From Alphaproteobacteria bacterium (lineage in GTDB: Bacteria > Pseudomonadota > Alphaproteobacteria > Rs-D84): a stretch of 64,000 bases of DNA. Made by a program: the position numbers and the translations under genes. Shown in pieces: positions 50,946 to 59,614 of this stretch. Where the stretch lies: positions 25,311 through 89,310 of the forward strand of contig JAFVOS010000006.1 of the NCBI GenBank assembly GCA_017505705.1, in the 5' to 3' direction. How positions within the stretch are numbered: position 1 is the first letter of the stretch; each line of letters opens with the position of its first letter. Under the pieces are notes generated by a model that was given only the letters and a program-made list of their open reading frames with translations, did not search any database and was not told where the DNA came from.

Positions 50946-53345
50946 GCGATGATTTTTGCGGCGGGGGTATCTGATGCAATTGGACCACAAAACTCACGTT
51001 CGGCGACGGTTGCCAATGTTGCGCCTGCACGTGCTGAGGGACGTGAGGTTAAACGTGGTGGGGCGACAGTGACGTCTTCGTCTGGTGTTGTGTCCCGCTC
51101 TGCGGCGGTGCGGCGCCCAACAGCGACGGCGGCACGCAGTGGGACAAGCCAGGTGGTGGTTCGTAATACAGAACGCAGTGCAAATACAGCGGATGTATCG
51201 CGTCGTCCGACGGTGACGGCGGCACGCAGTGGGGTAAGTCACCCTGTGGCACGCAGTATGGTCAGATCTGCATTGCCAAATACAGGACGTAGTGCGGTGA
51301 ATGTTTCACGTGCGGCGCAGTCTCGTGCGGCGCAGTCTCGTGCAACAGCTGTTTTTAATGATGTTTCTAAGATTGGTGGTGGATATGCGCAATGTCGTGA
51401 ATCTTATGCAACATGTATGGACCAGTTCTGTGCCAAAGCGAATGAAACGTATCGTCGTTGTTTCTGCAGTGAACGTTTTACCAGTTTTCGTGATACAGAA
51501 GAAGCGTTGGATCAGGCAAAAATTTTGTTGCAGCAGTTTGAAGATAATAACTTGAATGCAGTTGATAAGACAGCAGCGGAAGTTGATGCAATGTATTCCG
51601 CAACAGTTGGTGAAGCGGCAATTAAAAATGATACCAGTGGTGCAGCGTCTTTGTTGGCTGAGATTGGTGATTTGATTTCAGGTAAGAAAAAAGCAAATGA
51701 AAGTAAAAATTCTGGTTCAACGTCTTTGGGGTTGATTGAATTGGATTTTTCGACAGATATTGGTGATATTTGGGGTGGTTCTTCATCTGCGACATCAGTA
51801 TTTGGTGGCGGTGGTGGTGTTGACTTTGCAACATTGGAAGGTGAAGAACTGTTCAATCAAGTGCATAAACAGTGTGCAGAGATGGTTGCAGAATCATGCC
51901 AAAGCAGTGCTGTCGCCAATATGGCTAAAAGCGCATATGGTATTATGATCAGTCAAGACTGTAATGCGTATGAAAAAAGTGTGGATACAAAACGTGAACA
52001 GGTTCAGGCAACTGTTCGTCAGGCCGAAAAAATATTAAGAGAAGCACGTCTGGAAGAATATCGTTCACACAACAGTGCAGACGTTAATGAATGTTTGGAC
52101 AAGGTGCGCTCTGCAATGCTGGCGGATACGGCGTGTGGCGCAAATTATAAGCGTTGTTTGGATTACAGTGGTGCATATATTAACCAAAGTACAGGTGAAC
52201 CGATTTACACACAGCGTTTGTTTGAATTGCAGAATTTGATTATGCTGGATGGTGCTGGGGGTGATATGGATGTTCTGGCTCAGAATAAGAATTTCAACGA
52301 ATTCTTGGATTCTAGAAAGATGTTTGCAACAACTGCGTTGGATTCTTGTCGTGATTTATCAGATGTTGTATGGACCGAATTTAAGCGTGCTGCATTGATT
52401 GAAATCGCCCAGGCTCAAGATGAAAAAATCGAAGAAGTAAAAGGGACCTGTGTTGAAACAATGCGTGATTGCTATGACACACAGTCAAATTCGTTGAAAA
52501 GTTTTGATGATTCAACTGCAAATGTTGTTGGTGCAATAAGTATGCATGCAGCACGTGAAATGTGTCAGGAAAAGGTCGTTGCGTGTGCATCATTGTATGG
52601 TGATACGGATGGTTGTCAATTTGATGGTAATGGTAAGTTGATCAGCAGCAGCAGCACAACCAACAGCAAGGGGCGTTGTGGCCTGGATGCATTGTTGGCG
52701 TATGTTGATACGGTTGATACAGTGCGTATTGCAGCGGGCTGTGAAGATGCGTTGCGTACATTTGTGACAGATTTATGTACACCGACATCTGGTGAACAGG
52801 GCTATCCATGGAATTGTCGTTTGTTGTCAAATGATCAAATTACGTCACAAATCAAACAACGTGCAACATTGTATTGCGTTGATATTGATGGCAATAAATT
52901 TGATGCAGAAATGGACATTGAAGCGCCAGAAAATGCATCAGATCAGACAGTGATGGTAATTAAAGAGATATTGAATGATTTAGAGGCAGAAATTTCAACA
53001 CAGTTGGCAGAACAATGTTCTGTTGCAGGTGGTAAATGGACCGAAGAAACAAACATCCTTATATCACAGACATACGAATCTGATTTCTATAATGCTGTGT
53101 ATGGATATGCGGATGGCAGTGACGCGTCCCGACGTGCACATGGTGTATGTTTAGAGAATTCTGTGCAGAATAATTGTTTAGAACAAGATGTGTTAACGGG
53201 TGGTAATGGATATGCAAAGTATGATTCGAAAACAGATTCTTGTATATTTGCGGATGGATGGTATGAATTCTATTGCACGAATATGCTGCATGGTGAATGG
53301 CAGACCGACAAAGGCATGTGTTTGTGGAATGGTGTCGTAGAATAA
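50943..53345 (+). CDS. Giant Cys-rich secreted protein, paralogue of the one at 20.8-23.5 kb (5' end frameshifted)
   Basis: The uninterrupted frame begins at TTG 50943, but its natural start is probably GTG 50900 across a one-base frameshift (see that entry), giving a full signal peptide. A Ser/Ala/Arg-rich segment follows with repeated RRPTxTAARSG units. The core region YAQCRESYATCMDQFC...YRRCFCSERF (about 148-176) matches YERCKNSYFTCMDQFC...YRRCSCSNRV in the 893-residue protein. Further matching blocks are SQDCNAYEK, NECLDKVRSAML, CGANYKRCLDYSGAYINQSTGEPI and VVWTEFKRAAL. No enzyme motif is present. An exported disulfide-rich envelope protein is the best inference. Confidence 0.82.
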   Translation: MAMIFAAGVSDAIGPQNSRSATVANVAPARAEGREVKRGGATVTSSSGVVSRSAAVRRPTATAARSGTSQVVVRNTERSANTADVSRRPTVTAARSGVSHPVARSMVRSALPNTGRSAVNVSRAAQSRAAQSRATAVFNDVSKIGGGYAQCRESYATCMDQFCAKANETYRRCFCSERFTSFRDTEEALDQAKILLQQFEDNNLNAVDKTAAEVDAMYSATVGEAAIKNDTSGAASLLAEIGDLISGKKKANESKNSGSTSLGLIELDFSTDIGDIWGGSSSATSVFGGGGGVDFATLEGEELFNQVHKQCAEMVAESCQSSAVANMAKSAYGIMISQDCNAYEKSVDTKREQVQATVRQAEKILREARLEEYRSHNSADVNECLDKVRSAMLADTACGANYKRCLDYSGAYINQSTGEPIYTQRLFELQNLIMLDGAGGDMDVLAQNKNFNEFLDSRKMFATTALDSCRDLSDVVWTEFKRAALIEIAQAQDEKIEEVKGTCVETMRDCYDTQSNSLKSFDDSTANVVGAISMHAAREMCQEKVVACASLYGDTDGCQFDGNGKLISSSSTTNSKGRCGLDALLAYVDTVDTVRIAAGCEDALRTFVTDLCTPTSGEQGYPWNCRLLSNDQITSQIKQRATLYCVDIDGNKFDAEMDIEAPENASDQTVMVIKEILNDLEAEISTQLAEQCSVAGGKWTEETNILISQTYESDFYNAVYGYADGSDASRRAHGVCLENSVQNNCLEQDVLTGGNGYAKYDSKTDSCIFADGWYEFYCTNMLHGEWQTDKGMCLWNGVVE

Positions 53346-53359
53346 CATAGGGTTAAGGA

Positions 53360-55006
53360 ATGAGAGTATCTTGTATATGTTGTTTGATGGGGGTGTTGTT
53401 GTTTGCCGGTAATGCGCACGCAACCAATGCCAGCAGTTATGCAAGTTCGTGGGGGGCGGCGATGGCAAAGTGCCCCAAGCACAACTTTACTTCTTCTAAT
53501 GGCTGTTTGTCTAATTGCAGTGGTGCTTCGAACGGCAAGAATATGATGGTGGCACGTGATGTTAATTCTAATGGTGCGAAGTTTTGTTTGACATATGTTA
53601 ATTCTATAAGAAATAATAGCGCGCAACAGCCATGGACGGAATATCACCAGGCGGTTGGCGCAGGCGATTGTGTTTGGTTGTGCAAGCCGGGCTGGACGGG
53701 TGATGAATGTAAAACCAGCACATCTGGTGGAACAAGTTCTTCAACCTGCGATTCGATAACTATAAAAAGCAGTTCTTATACAGGAAAGGCTGATGCGTGT
53801 ACAAAGCCCAAGAATAAAAATATTTCATGCAGTACATCAAATGTTGAAAGTACAATTTCTTTCTTGGCGACATCTGCCAAGTATGATTGTTCATCTAATC
53901 CATTTGGTGGCAAAGAGAGAACAGCCAATTATAAAATGGAACATGATGTTATCCTGGGGATAACAGGTTGGACGTCATCAGGTCATGGGGCGTTTGCGCA
54001 ACCAATTGTGGTGTGGGCATGGTGCCCAAAGGGGAAAAATGATGAAAATTGTAAATTGGCGGTTGCCCCACAAAAATCAAAAGAGTTGTTGTGTAAGGAT
54101 GGATACAAACCAAATTCTTCTAAGTCGGATTGCGAAGCAATAAACGGCTATGTTTGTCAGGGGATAAAAGATTGTTCCGGGTGGTCTGCATCAAGATTCC
54201 AAGGCGGCACGTATAAAACAGTGGTGGTTAGTGGGGATTCTGGTTCTTGTACGCAGTATAGATGTGCAACGGCCAATTATGGTTTTGCCGGTGATCCAAA
54301 GTCAAATAATTCATGTATAGCGTGCACAGGGGGATTTAAAAAAGTTTCTGAGACCAATGGACAATGTATAGAAGATACAGCCGCTAAGGCCAAGGCGGAA
54401 GCAGAGGCCAAAGCCAAGGCGGAAGCAGAGGCCAAAGCCGCTGCAGAAGCCGCAGCTAAAGCACAGGCGGAAGCAGAGGCAGCAGCCAAAGCCGCTGCAG
54501 AAGCCGCAGCTAAAGCTGCAGCCGAGGCAGACGCAAAAGCCAAAGCAGAAGCAGAGGCAGCAGCTAAAGCTGCAGAAGAAGCCGCTGCAAGAGCAGAAGC
54601 GGAAGCCAGGGCCAAAGCAGAGGCAGATGCAGCCGCCAAGGCAGCGGCAGAAGCCGCAGCCGAAGCACAGGCCGAAGCAGATGCAGTAACAAATAGTGAT
54701 ACAAGTGAAACGATAGATTATTCAGAAACACAAGTATCAACAACTGTTGAAGAATTTTCGGAACCACAAATGAAGTATGTTGTTAGTAAAGCAGAAATGA
54801 GAATTTGTTGGTTGAAAAATGGGTCGCCAAAAGAATTTAAAGAGTGTGTATATAATATTATGGGGGGGCGGGTTGATGCCCCTGCAGCCAGTCAGGGTGT
54901 ATCCGCAGCAAACAGTGTGACTTATGTTGCACCGACCCCAGAACCTGCCCCAAGTGCCAGCGTTGCACCAGAAACACCAGTCACGACACCTTCTGTGCCT
55001 GAATAA
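53360..55006 (+). CDS. Secreted Cys-rich protein with Ala/Lys/Glu repeat; probably cut short by an in-frame TAA
   Basis: 548 residues: signal peptide MRVSCICCLMGVLLFAGNAHA, a Cys-rich domain to about 340 (WLCKPGWTGDECK is EGF-like; CIACTGGFKKVSETNGQC), and a 100-residue Ala/Lys/Glu tract (about 345-445, DNA 54388-54690), likely a long helix. The conserved C-terminal module follows: VVSKAEMRICWLKNGSPK, then KECVYNIMGGR. The TAA at 55004-55006 is followed in the same frame by 106 open codons with sensible composition, so the original gene probably ran to 55327. Starts 14 bases after the preceding giant gene. Confidence 0.82.
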   Translation: MRVSCICCLMGVLLFAGNAHATNASSYASSWGAAMAKCPKHNFTSSNGCLSNCSGASNGKNMMVARDVNSNGAKFCLTYVNSIRNNSAQQPWTEYHQAVGAGDCVWLCKPGWTGDECKTSTSGGTSSSTCDSITIKSSSYTGKADACTKPKNKNISCSTSNVESTISFLATSAKYDCSSNPFGGKERTANYKMEHDVILGITGWTSSGHGAFAQPIVVWAWCPKGKNDENCKLAVAPQKSKELLCKDGYKPNSSKSDCEAINGYVCQGIKDCSGWSASRFQGGTYKTVVVSGDSGSCTQYRCATANYGFAGDPKSNNSCIACTGGFKKVSETNGQCIEDTAAKAKAEAEAKAKAEAEAKAAAEAAAKAQAEAEAAAKAAAEAAAKAAAEADAKAKAEAEAAAKAAEEAAARAEAEARAKAEADAAAKAAAEAAAEAQAEADAVTNSDTSETIDYSETQVSTTVEEFSEPQMKYVVSKAEMRICWLKNGSPKEFKECVYNIMGGRVDAPAASQGVSAANSVTYVAPTPEPAPSASVAPETPVTTPSVPE

Positions 55007-55327
55007 CAGCCAGATCGGGATACTTTTGAGCCGGTATTGCATATTATTGAAGACGTAGTTTTTGAAAAGGATAAGCAATTGCCAGTGCTTGATAAAACAG
55101 ATATAAAATTGGATAAAACAAATCTTCAAAAGGTTGACAATTTTGTGTTGAAAGATACACCACTGTTGAAAGACAAAACGACTGGTGGAACAGGAAATAG
55201 TTCTGGCGTTGGCGGAAATATAAATTCTGGGTCTAATATATCGGGTGGGAAGTTGCAGCAGGTTGAATTAAAAGTGCAGAAGCCCAGTCTGGTTAAGCCG
55301 CAGGCGGAAATGTTCTTGATTAAATAA
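55007..55327 (+). pseudogene. 3' continuation of the 53360 gene beyond the in-frame stop
   Basis: In frame with 53360-55006: QPDRDTFEPVLHIIEDVVFE and on to ...VKPQAEMFLIK, then TAA and a terminator. The segment is Lys/Asp/Gly-rich (LLKDKTTGGTGNSSGVGG). There is no ribosome-binding site for an independent start; a TTG at 55037 is the only candidate. Either a nonsense mutation split the gene or the stop is read through at low level. Confidence 0.6.
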
Positions 55328-55351
55328 AAATCCCCAAATTGGGGATTTTTT
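55325..55351. terminator. Bidirectional terminator
   Basis: AAAAATCCCCAA-ATT-GGGGATTTTT between the surface-gene remnant and the convergent XRE regulator. It lies after the extended reading frame, supporting 55327 as the original gene end. Confidence 0.85.
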
Positions 55352-55769
55352 AATCTAGATTATTTAATGCTCGTAATAACTTCATAACATTTTCACGTTT
55401 TTTGTCGTCAGATAATCGCCAGTACAATTTTATTAATTCCAGGCTTTCGTTTTTACCCAGCGGGTCGTCGGCCGACTGGGCGGCGACACAACGTGGTGCG
55501 GAACGTGTTGTTTTGTTTTCATCGGGTAAGTTGCCTGGTAGCCCCGTAAAGAAAAATGATACAGGGGTGTCCATCGCTTGGCCTATTTCAAACAGGCGTG
55601 AAGCGGCGACACGATTACCTGCAACTTCGTACTTTTGGATTTGTTGAAACGTAATTCCGCATGTGTTTGCTAAATCTTTTTGTGACATACCCAGCATGTT
55701 GCGGCGCAACTGAATACGACGCCCGATATGTTCGTCGATATATGTTGGATTAAAGGGTTTTCCAGCCAT
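55350..55769 (-). CDS. XRE-family helix-turn-helix regulator
   Basis: 139 residues from ATG 55769, preceded by a perfect GGAGG; the frame extends further upstream without a good start. HTH_3 domain: IGRRIQLRRNMLGMSQKDLA, NTCGITFQQIQKYEVAGNRV, AASRLFEIGQAMDTPVSFFF (about 13-75). Such alphaproteobacterial regulators typically have a C-terminal helical segment, here SLELIKLYWRLSDDKKRENV. Divergent from gpmI; nearby surface genes could be its targets (speculative). Confidence 0.9.
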   Translation of the reverse strand: MAGKPFNPTYIDEHIGRRIQLRRNMLGMSQKDLANTCGITFQQIQKYEVAGNRVAASRLFEIGQAMDTPVSFFFTGLPGNLPDENKTTRSAPRCVAAQSADDPLGKNESLELIKLYWRLSDDKKRENVMKLLRALNNLD

Positions 55770-55904
55770 TTGTGTCCTCCGGGGGGCAATTGTGTGATTA
55801 TTATCCTTGCCTATATTTGTATATGATATAAATTTTCTGTTATTTTGCAATTAAAAAACAAGTATAATGGTATGTACTTAAATAAGATGTATATGAGGAA
55901 AAAG

Positions 55905-57380
55905 ATGAATAAGCCACTAGTACTATGTGTTATGGATGGGGTTGGAATTAATAAAGAGACAGAGAACAATGCGGTCGCAATGGCTGATATGCCGTTCTTT
56001 AGGGAATTATTGAAAAAATATCCGCATTCTGAATTACAGGCCAGTGGCGAATATGTTGGGTTGCCGGCAAACACCATGGGAAATTCAGAGGTTGGACATA
56101 TTACGATTGGTGCAGGACGTATTGTTAATCAGTTCTTGCGCAGATTTGAATTGGAAAATTTAGATAAAAATCCTAGGCTGCAAGCTTTTATTAATACGGT
56201 AAAACAATCTGGTGGAATTGTTCATGTCGCTGGACTGGGCAGTGATGGACGTGTACATTCAGATATTAACCATATTATAAAAGTTGTGAAATATATATTG
56301 GATGCGGGGTTGTATGTATGTTTGCACTTTATTGCAGATGGTCGTGATACACCGCCAAAGTCTGCAGAAAAGTATATATCGTTGGTACAGGATAAATTAG
56401 CACCCTATTTTGCAGATAAGCGACTTTTTTGGGGGACACTGTCTGGGCGATATTATGCAATGGACAGAAACAACAATATGGAACGTACAAAAAAGGCTGC
56501 TGATGCAATTATAAATGCCAAAGCAACAGACAAAAACGACTCGATTTTTGGGGCGTTAAAAGATGCGTATAATCGTGGTGAAACAGATGAATTTTTAAGT
56601 CCATCTGTAATTAATGGTGGGCGCCCAATAACACATAAAGATGGTGTCATTTTTGCGAATTATCGCAGTGATCGGGCACGTCAAATTATGCGTGAAATTG
56701 TTAAAACCGATGCAGCGGTTCTGTGTTTTTCACAATACGGAGAGGGGCTAAACGATATGTGCCCTGCCCTGATTGATGATGTGGTTATTGAAAATACGCT
56801 GGGTGATGTTCTGGAACAAAATAATCTGTCACAGTTGAGAATTGCAGAAACAGAAAAATATAATCATGTGACATATTTTATGGATGCAGAACGAAATATT
56901 GATTATCAACATGGTAAAAAAATATTGGTACCTTCGCCAGATGTCGCAACATTTGATTTGAAGCCTGAAATGGCAGCTGCTGAGATTACAGACGTGTTGT
57001 TGGATAATCTGAATAAATTTGATGTTATAATATTGAATTTTGCCAATGGTGACATGGTTGGGCATACTGGTAATTTAAAGGCAGCCATTAAGGCAATGGA
57101 ATTTTTGGATGTACAACTGTCCAGGTTTGTGCCCGCTGTTTTGAAAATGGGGGGCACTGTGTTAATAACGGCGGATCATGGCAATGCAGAACAAATGTGG
57201 GATCAAAAAAATAAAGCAGTTTTGACATCGCATACAACAAGCACAGTTAATTTTATAGTTGTATCAAATAACAGTTATAGTGTTGTTGATGGTGGTTTGG
57301 CTGATGTTGCACCAACTGTTTTAAAATTGCTGGGGATTGCACAACCTGATGATATGACAGGTCACAGTTTGGTGCAATAA
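55905..57380 (+). CDS. gpmI: 2,3-bisphosphoglycerate-independent phosphoglycerate mutase
   Basis: Interconverts 3- and 2-phosphoglycerate in glycolysis using two Mn2+. 491 residues from ATG 55905 (MNKPLVLCVMDG), with AGGA 6-7 bases upstream. Metal ligands: VMDGVG (D10), the phosphoserine nucleophile S61 in MGNSEVGH, and ADHGNAEQM. HFIADGRDTPPKSA, GRYYAMDRNNNMERT and NYRSDRARQI are all family signatures. Length is slightly below the usual 510. A TATAAT at about 55863 may be its -10. Confidence 0.96.
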   Translation: MNKPLVLCVMDGVGINKETENNAVAMADMPFFRELLKKYPHSELQASGEYVGLPANTMGNSEVGHITIGAGRIVNQFLRRFELENLDKNPRLQAFINTVKQSGGIVHVAGLGSDGRVHSDINHIIKVVKYILDAGLYVCLHFIADGRDTPPKSAEKYISLVQDKLAPYFADKRLFWGTLSGRYYAMDRNNNMERTKKAADAIINAKATDKNDSIFGALKDAYNRGETDEFLSPSVINGGRPITHKDGVIFANYRSDRARQIMREIVKTDAAVLCFSQYGEGLNDMCPALIDDVVIENTLGDVLEQNNLSQLRIAETEKYNHVTYFMDAERNIDYQHGKKILVPSPDVATFDLKPEMAAAEITDVLLDNLNKFDVIILNFANGDMVGHTGNLKAAIKAMEFLDVQLSRFVPAVLKMGGTVLITADHGNAEQMWDQKNKAVLTSHTTSTVNFIVVSNNSYSVVDGGLADVAPTVLKLLGIAQPDDMTGHSLVQ

Positions 57381-57441
57381 ATCTTTGCATTGTATCTTGT
57401 ATTTTGATAAAATGACTTTTGAGAGGATATAGAGAGAAAAA

Positions 57442-58485
57442 ATGAAATTTTATTCCTGTTTCATAGTTGTTTTAACGGGCGTTTTGTATGGCATGACGTC
57501 TTTTTCTGCTTTTGCGGCGGGATATATTTGCAGTTCTAAACGTTATGTGACGTGTGCTGCGGGGTATTTTTTAAATAGTAGTAAATGTCTAAAATGTCCA
57601 GACAACTCGACAACTGTTGCGGATAATAAATCTACGACGTGTACGTGTAAAGATGGTTTTTCTTTAAATGGAATGTCTACAGGGGTAAAGACGACAACTA
57701 CAGCAGCATGTAAGGCTTTTGACGCTGCAGCAGAAGCCAAAGCCCAAGAAGAAGCAGAGAGGGAAGCGAACACGTTCAGTGTAGCATATTCATGTGGAGA
57801 AGGGACTGGTGCGGCCCCGAATGGTGGCAGCATATTGCGTGGGAATAATTATACGCCTGCGACAAATACGTGTACTGCGCCATCTGGTCATTCTTTTGCG
57901 GGTTGGACGGTCAGTGGTACGAATGAGACAAAGTCTGCTGGTTCTTCGTTTAAGTGGGAATGGACAGAGAACAAGACGTTTACTGCGAAATGGTCTGCTG
58001 GGACGTACAGCATAACATATCATGTAAATGGTGGTACGAACAATGGATCAAATCCTGCGACATATAAGGTTACGACATCTACGATTACATTAGGGGCACC
58101 GACACGAGAAAACAGTAGTTTTGTTGGTTGGTATACTGATTCGGGTTTAACGTCGTCGGCCAGTCAGATTGTTCAAGGTTCGACGGGGGATAAAACATTT
58201 TATGCGAAGTGGAGCTGTAATACTGGATATTCTCCAAATTCTGATAATACGGCATGTGTACAGGGTTCTGTTTCAGAACCTGAACCACAGCCAGAACCTG
58301 AACCACAACCGGAGCCTGAACCGGAAACAGAGCCTGTGGTAGAGGTAGAATTACCAAAAATAGAAATTAGTAAAGCAGAAATGACTGCTTCGGGTCCGAA
58401 CGGTTTGCCATGCTGGTATAATTCAACACCAAAAGCATACAAGGAATGTGTGTATAATACTGTTGCAGGAAGATTAAATAGCTAA
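57442..58485 (+). CDS. Secreted protein with two InlB-type (Flg_new) repeats
   Basis: 347 residues. Signal peptide to ...SAFA (about 28), Cys-pair region (CAAGYFLNSSKCLKCPDNST...CTCKDGFSLNG), then two Listeria-Bacteroides repeats: FSVAYSCGEG...FAGWTVSG...FTAKWSA (about 112-181) and YSITYHVNGG...FVGWYTDSG...FYAKWS (about 183-258). A Glu/Pro spacer (EPEPQPEPEPQPEPEPE) follows. The C-terminal module SKAEM...LPCWYNSTPKAYKECVYN...AGR is also found in the 53360 protein. InlB B-type repeats occur in surface adhesins and linkers. Last 4 bases overlap the convergent tadA. Confidence 0.88.
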   Translation: MKFYSCFIVVLTGVLYGMTSFSAFAAGYICSSKRYVTCAAGYFLNSSKCLKCPDNSTTVADNKSTTCTCKDGFSLNGMSTGVKTTTTAACKAFDAAAEAKAQEEAEREANTFSVAYSCGEGTGAAPNGGSILRGNNYTPATNTCTAPSGHSFAGWTVSGTNETKSAGSSFKWEWTENKTFTAKWSAGTYSITYHVNGGTNNGSNPATYKVTTSTITLGAPTRENSSFVGWYTDSGLTSSASQIVQGSTGDKTFYAKWSCNTGYSPNSDNTACVQGSVSEPEPQPEPEPQPEPEPETEPVVEVELPKIEISKAEMTASGPNGLPCWYNSTPKAYKECVYNTVAGRLNS

Positions 58486-58934
58486 TCTTTTGGCTGACGG
58501 CGGCGGATAAAAAAATCTTTTAATAATTGCGCCGACTGGTCTGAGTATTCTGGCATTTGATAGACGTTTGGTTTCCACAGATGTTGGTCTGTTTCATATA
58601 TTTTAGCGTTTGATGTAATTCCGCCACCTTTGGCGTCTGGGGCGGCAAAATATATGTTTTTTATACGTGCCAATGATATAGCTGTTGCGCACATGGCACA
58701 GGGTTCAAGACTGACATAAATATCACAATCGTATAAAAATTTTGTACCCAGTTTTTTACAGGCACGATTAATCGCAACGATTTCGGCGTGTAATGTTGGG
58801 TTCTGTTTCTGTTGCACTTGGTTTTCGCCACGTGCAATAACCTTACCATCGCATACAATAACAGCCCCAATCGGTACATCATCATGGGTGGTGGCACGTT
58901 TTGCTAAAACTAATGCTTGATTCATAAATGTCAT
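58482..58934 (-). CDS. tadA: tRNA-specific adenosine deaminase
   Basis: Converts A34 to inosine in tRNA-Arg(ACG). 150 residues; zinc/catalytic motif HAE (49-51, in TLHAEIVAINRA) and PCAMC (78-82). N-terminal MNQALVLAKRATTHDDVPIGAVIV is typical. It is convergent with the surface gene, overlapping by 4 bases, and divergent from rsmD with 17 bases between, so the promoters must overlap. Confidence 0.95.
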   Translation of the reverse strand: MTFMNQALVLAKRATTHDDVPIGAVIVCDGKVIARGENQVQQKQNPTLHAEIVAINRACKKLGTKFLYDCDIYVSLEPCAMCATAISLARIKNIYFAAPDAKGGGITSNAKIYETDQHLWKPNVYQMPEYSDQSAQLLKDFFIRRRQPKD

Positions 58935-58951
58935 GCTTTATACTTTATCGT

Positions 58952-59512
58952 ATGAATTCTAAATTGCAAATTATTTCGGGACAGTACAAAGGGCGAAAAC
59001 TAAATTTGCCTGCTGGGGCACGTCCGACACAAAATCGGGCACGTATTGCATTGTTTAATATGTTGGAATCTGGCATTGTTGACCCGTATGCAAATATGAC
59101 GATTTGGGATGCATTCGCAGGCAGTGGGGCATTCGGTATTGAATGCCTGTCCAGATATTCAAATGCAACGTTGCTGTTTACAGATGTCTTAAATTCGTCG
59201 ATAAAAACAGTACGAGATAATTTGGCGTTGTTGGAAATTGGAGATCGGGCATCTGTGATACAGGCGGATGCATTAAGTGTTATATCAAAGTATGCGTCAA
59301 CTGCAGATATTGTGTTTCTGGACCCGCCATATTCACAATATGAATTAGGGGTGGCTTTTGTAAAGACGTTCGCTAAATATGCAAAAAGTGGTGCAATTAT
59401 CATATGGGAACAAGACAAAGAGGTTTTTTCTTTGCCCGATTTGAATATATGGGATATTTTACGAGATAAAACATATGGTCGAGCAAGATTTTTAATTATG
59501 CAGAAAAAATAA
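58952..59512 (+). CDS. rsmD: 16S rRNA m2G966 methyltransferase
   Basis: 186 residues from ATG 58952 (MNSKLQIISGQYKGRKL). SAM loop WDAFAGSGAFGIECLSR and the catalytic LDPPY (123-127). RPTQNRARIALFNML matches the usual RPTxDRVREALFNWL. It methylates N2 of G966 in 16S rRNA. Monocistronic or leading into rplY with a 102-base gap. Confidence 0.93.
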   Translation: MNSKLQIISGQYKGRKLNLPAGARPTQNRARIALFNMLESGIVDPYANMTIWDAFAGSGAFGIECLSRYSNATLLFTDVLNSSIKTVRDNLALLEIGDRASVIQADALSVISKYASTADIVFLDPPYSQYELGVAFVKTFAKYAKSGAIIIWEQDKEVFSLPDLNIWDILRDKTYGRARFLIMQKK

Positions 59513-59560
59513 TAAATTTACTTGATTTTTTTTGTTTTTTAAGTAATAATTGCGCACGCA

Positions 59561-59600
59561 CAGCACCCTTGGAGGCTGGGCACAGTTAAACAAAATGCTA
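59561..59600 (+). promoter_or_regulatory. GC-rich leader before rplY
   Basis: In a strongly AT-rich gap, CAGC ... GCTG (59561-59564 with 59575-59578) encloses ACCCTTGGAG. It is followed by GGGCACAG and then, about 20 bases on, the ribosome-binding site AAAGGA. A possible autoregulatory leader for L25; weak evidence. Confidence 0.3.
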
Positions 59601-59614
59601 TAAAAGGATATAAA

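Noticed and set aside
54277..54639. 120-codon Ala/Ser-rich minus-strand frame
   Set aside because: Antisense of the Ala/Lys/Glu repeat in the surface-protein gene; repeats create long frames on both strands.
55037..55327. Independent 96-codon gene
   Set aside because: It is in frame with the upstream surface gene, separated only by one TAA, and has no ribosome-binding site of its own; treated as the lost 3' end.
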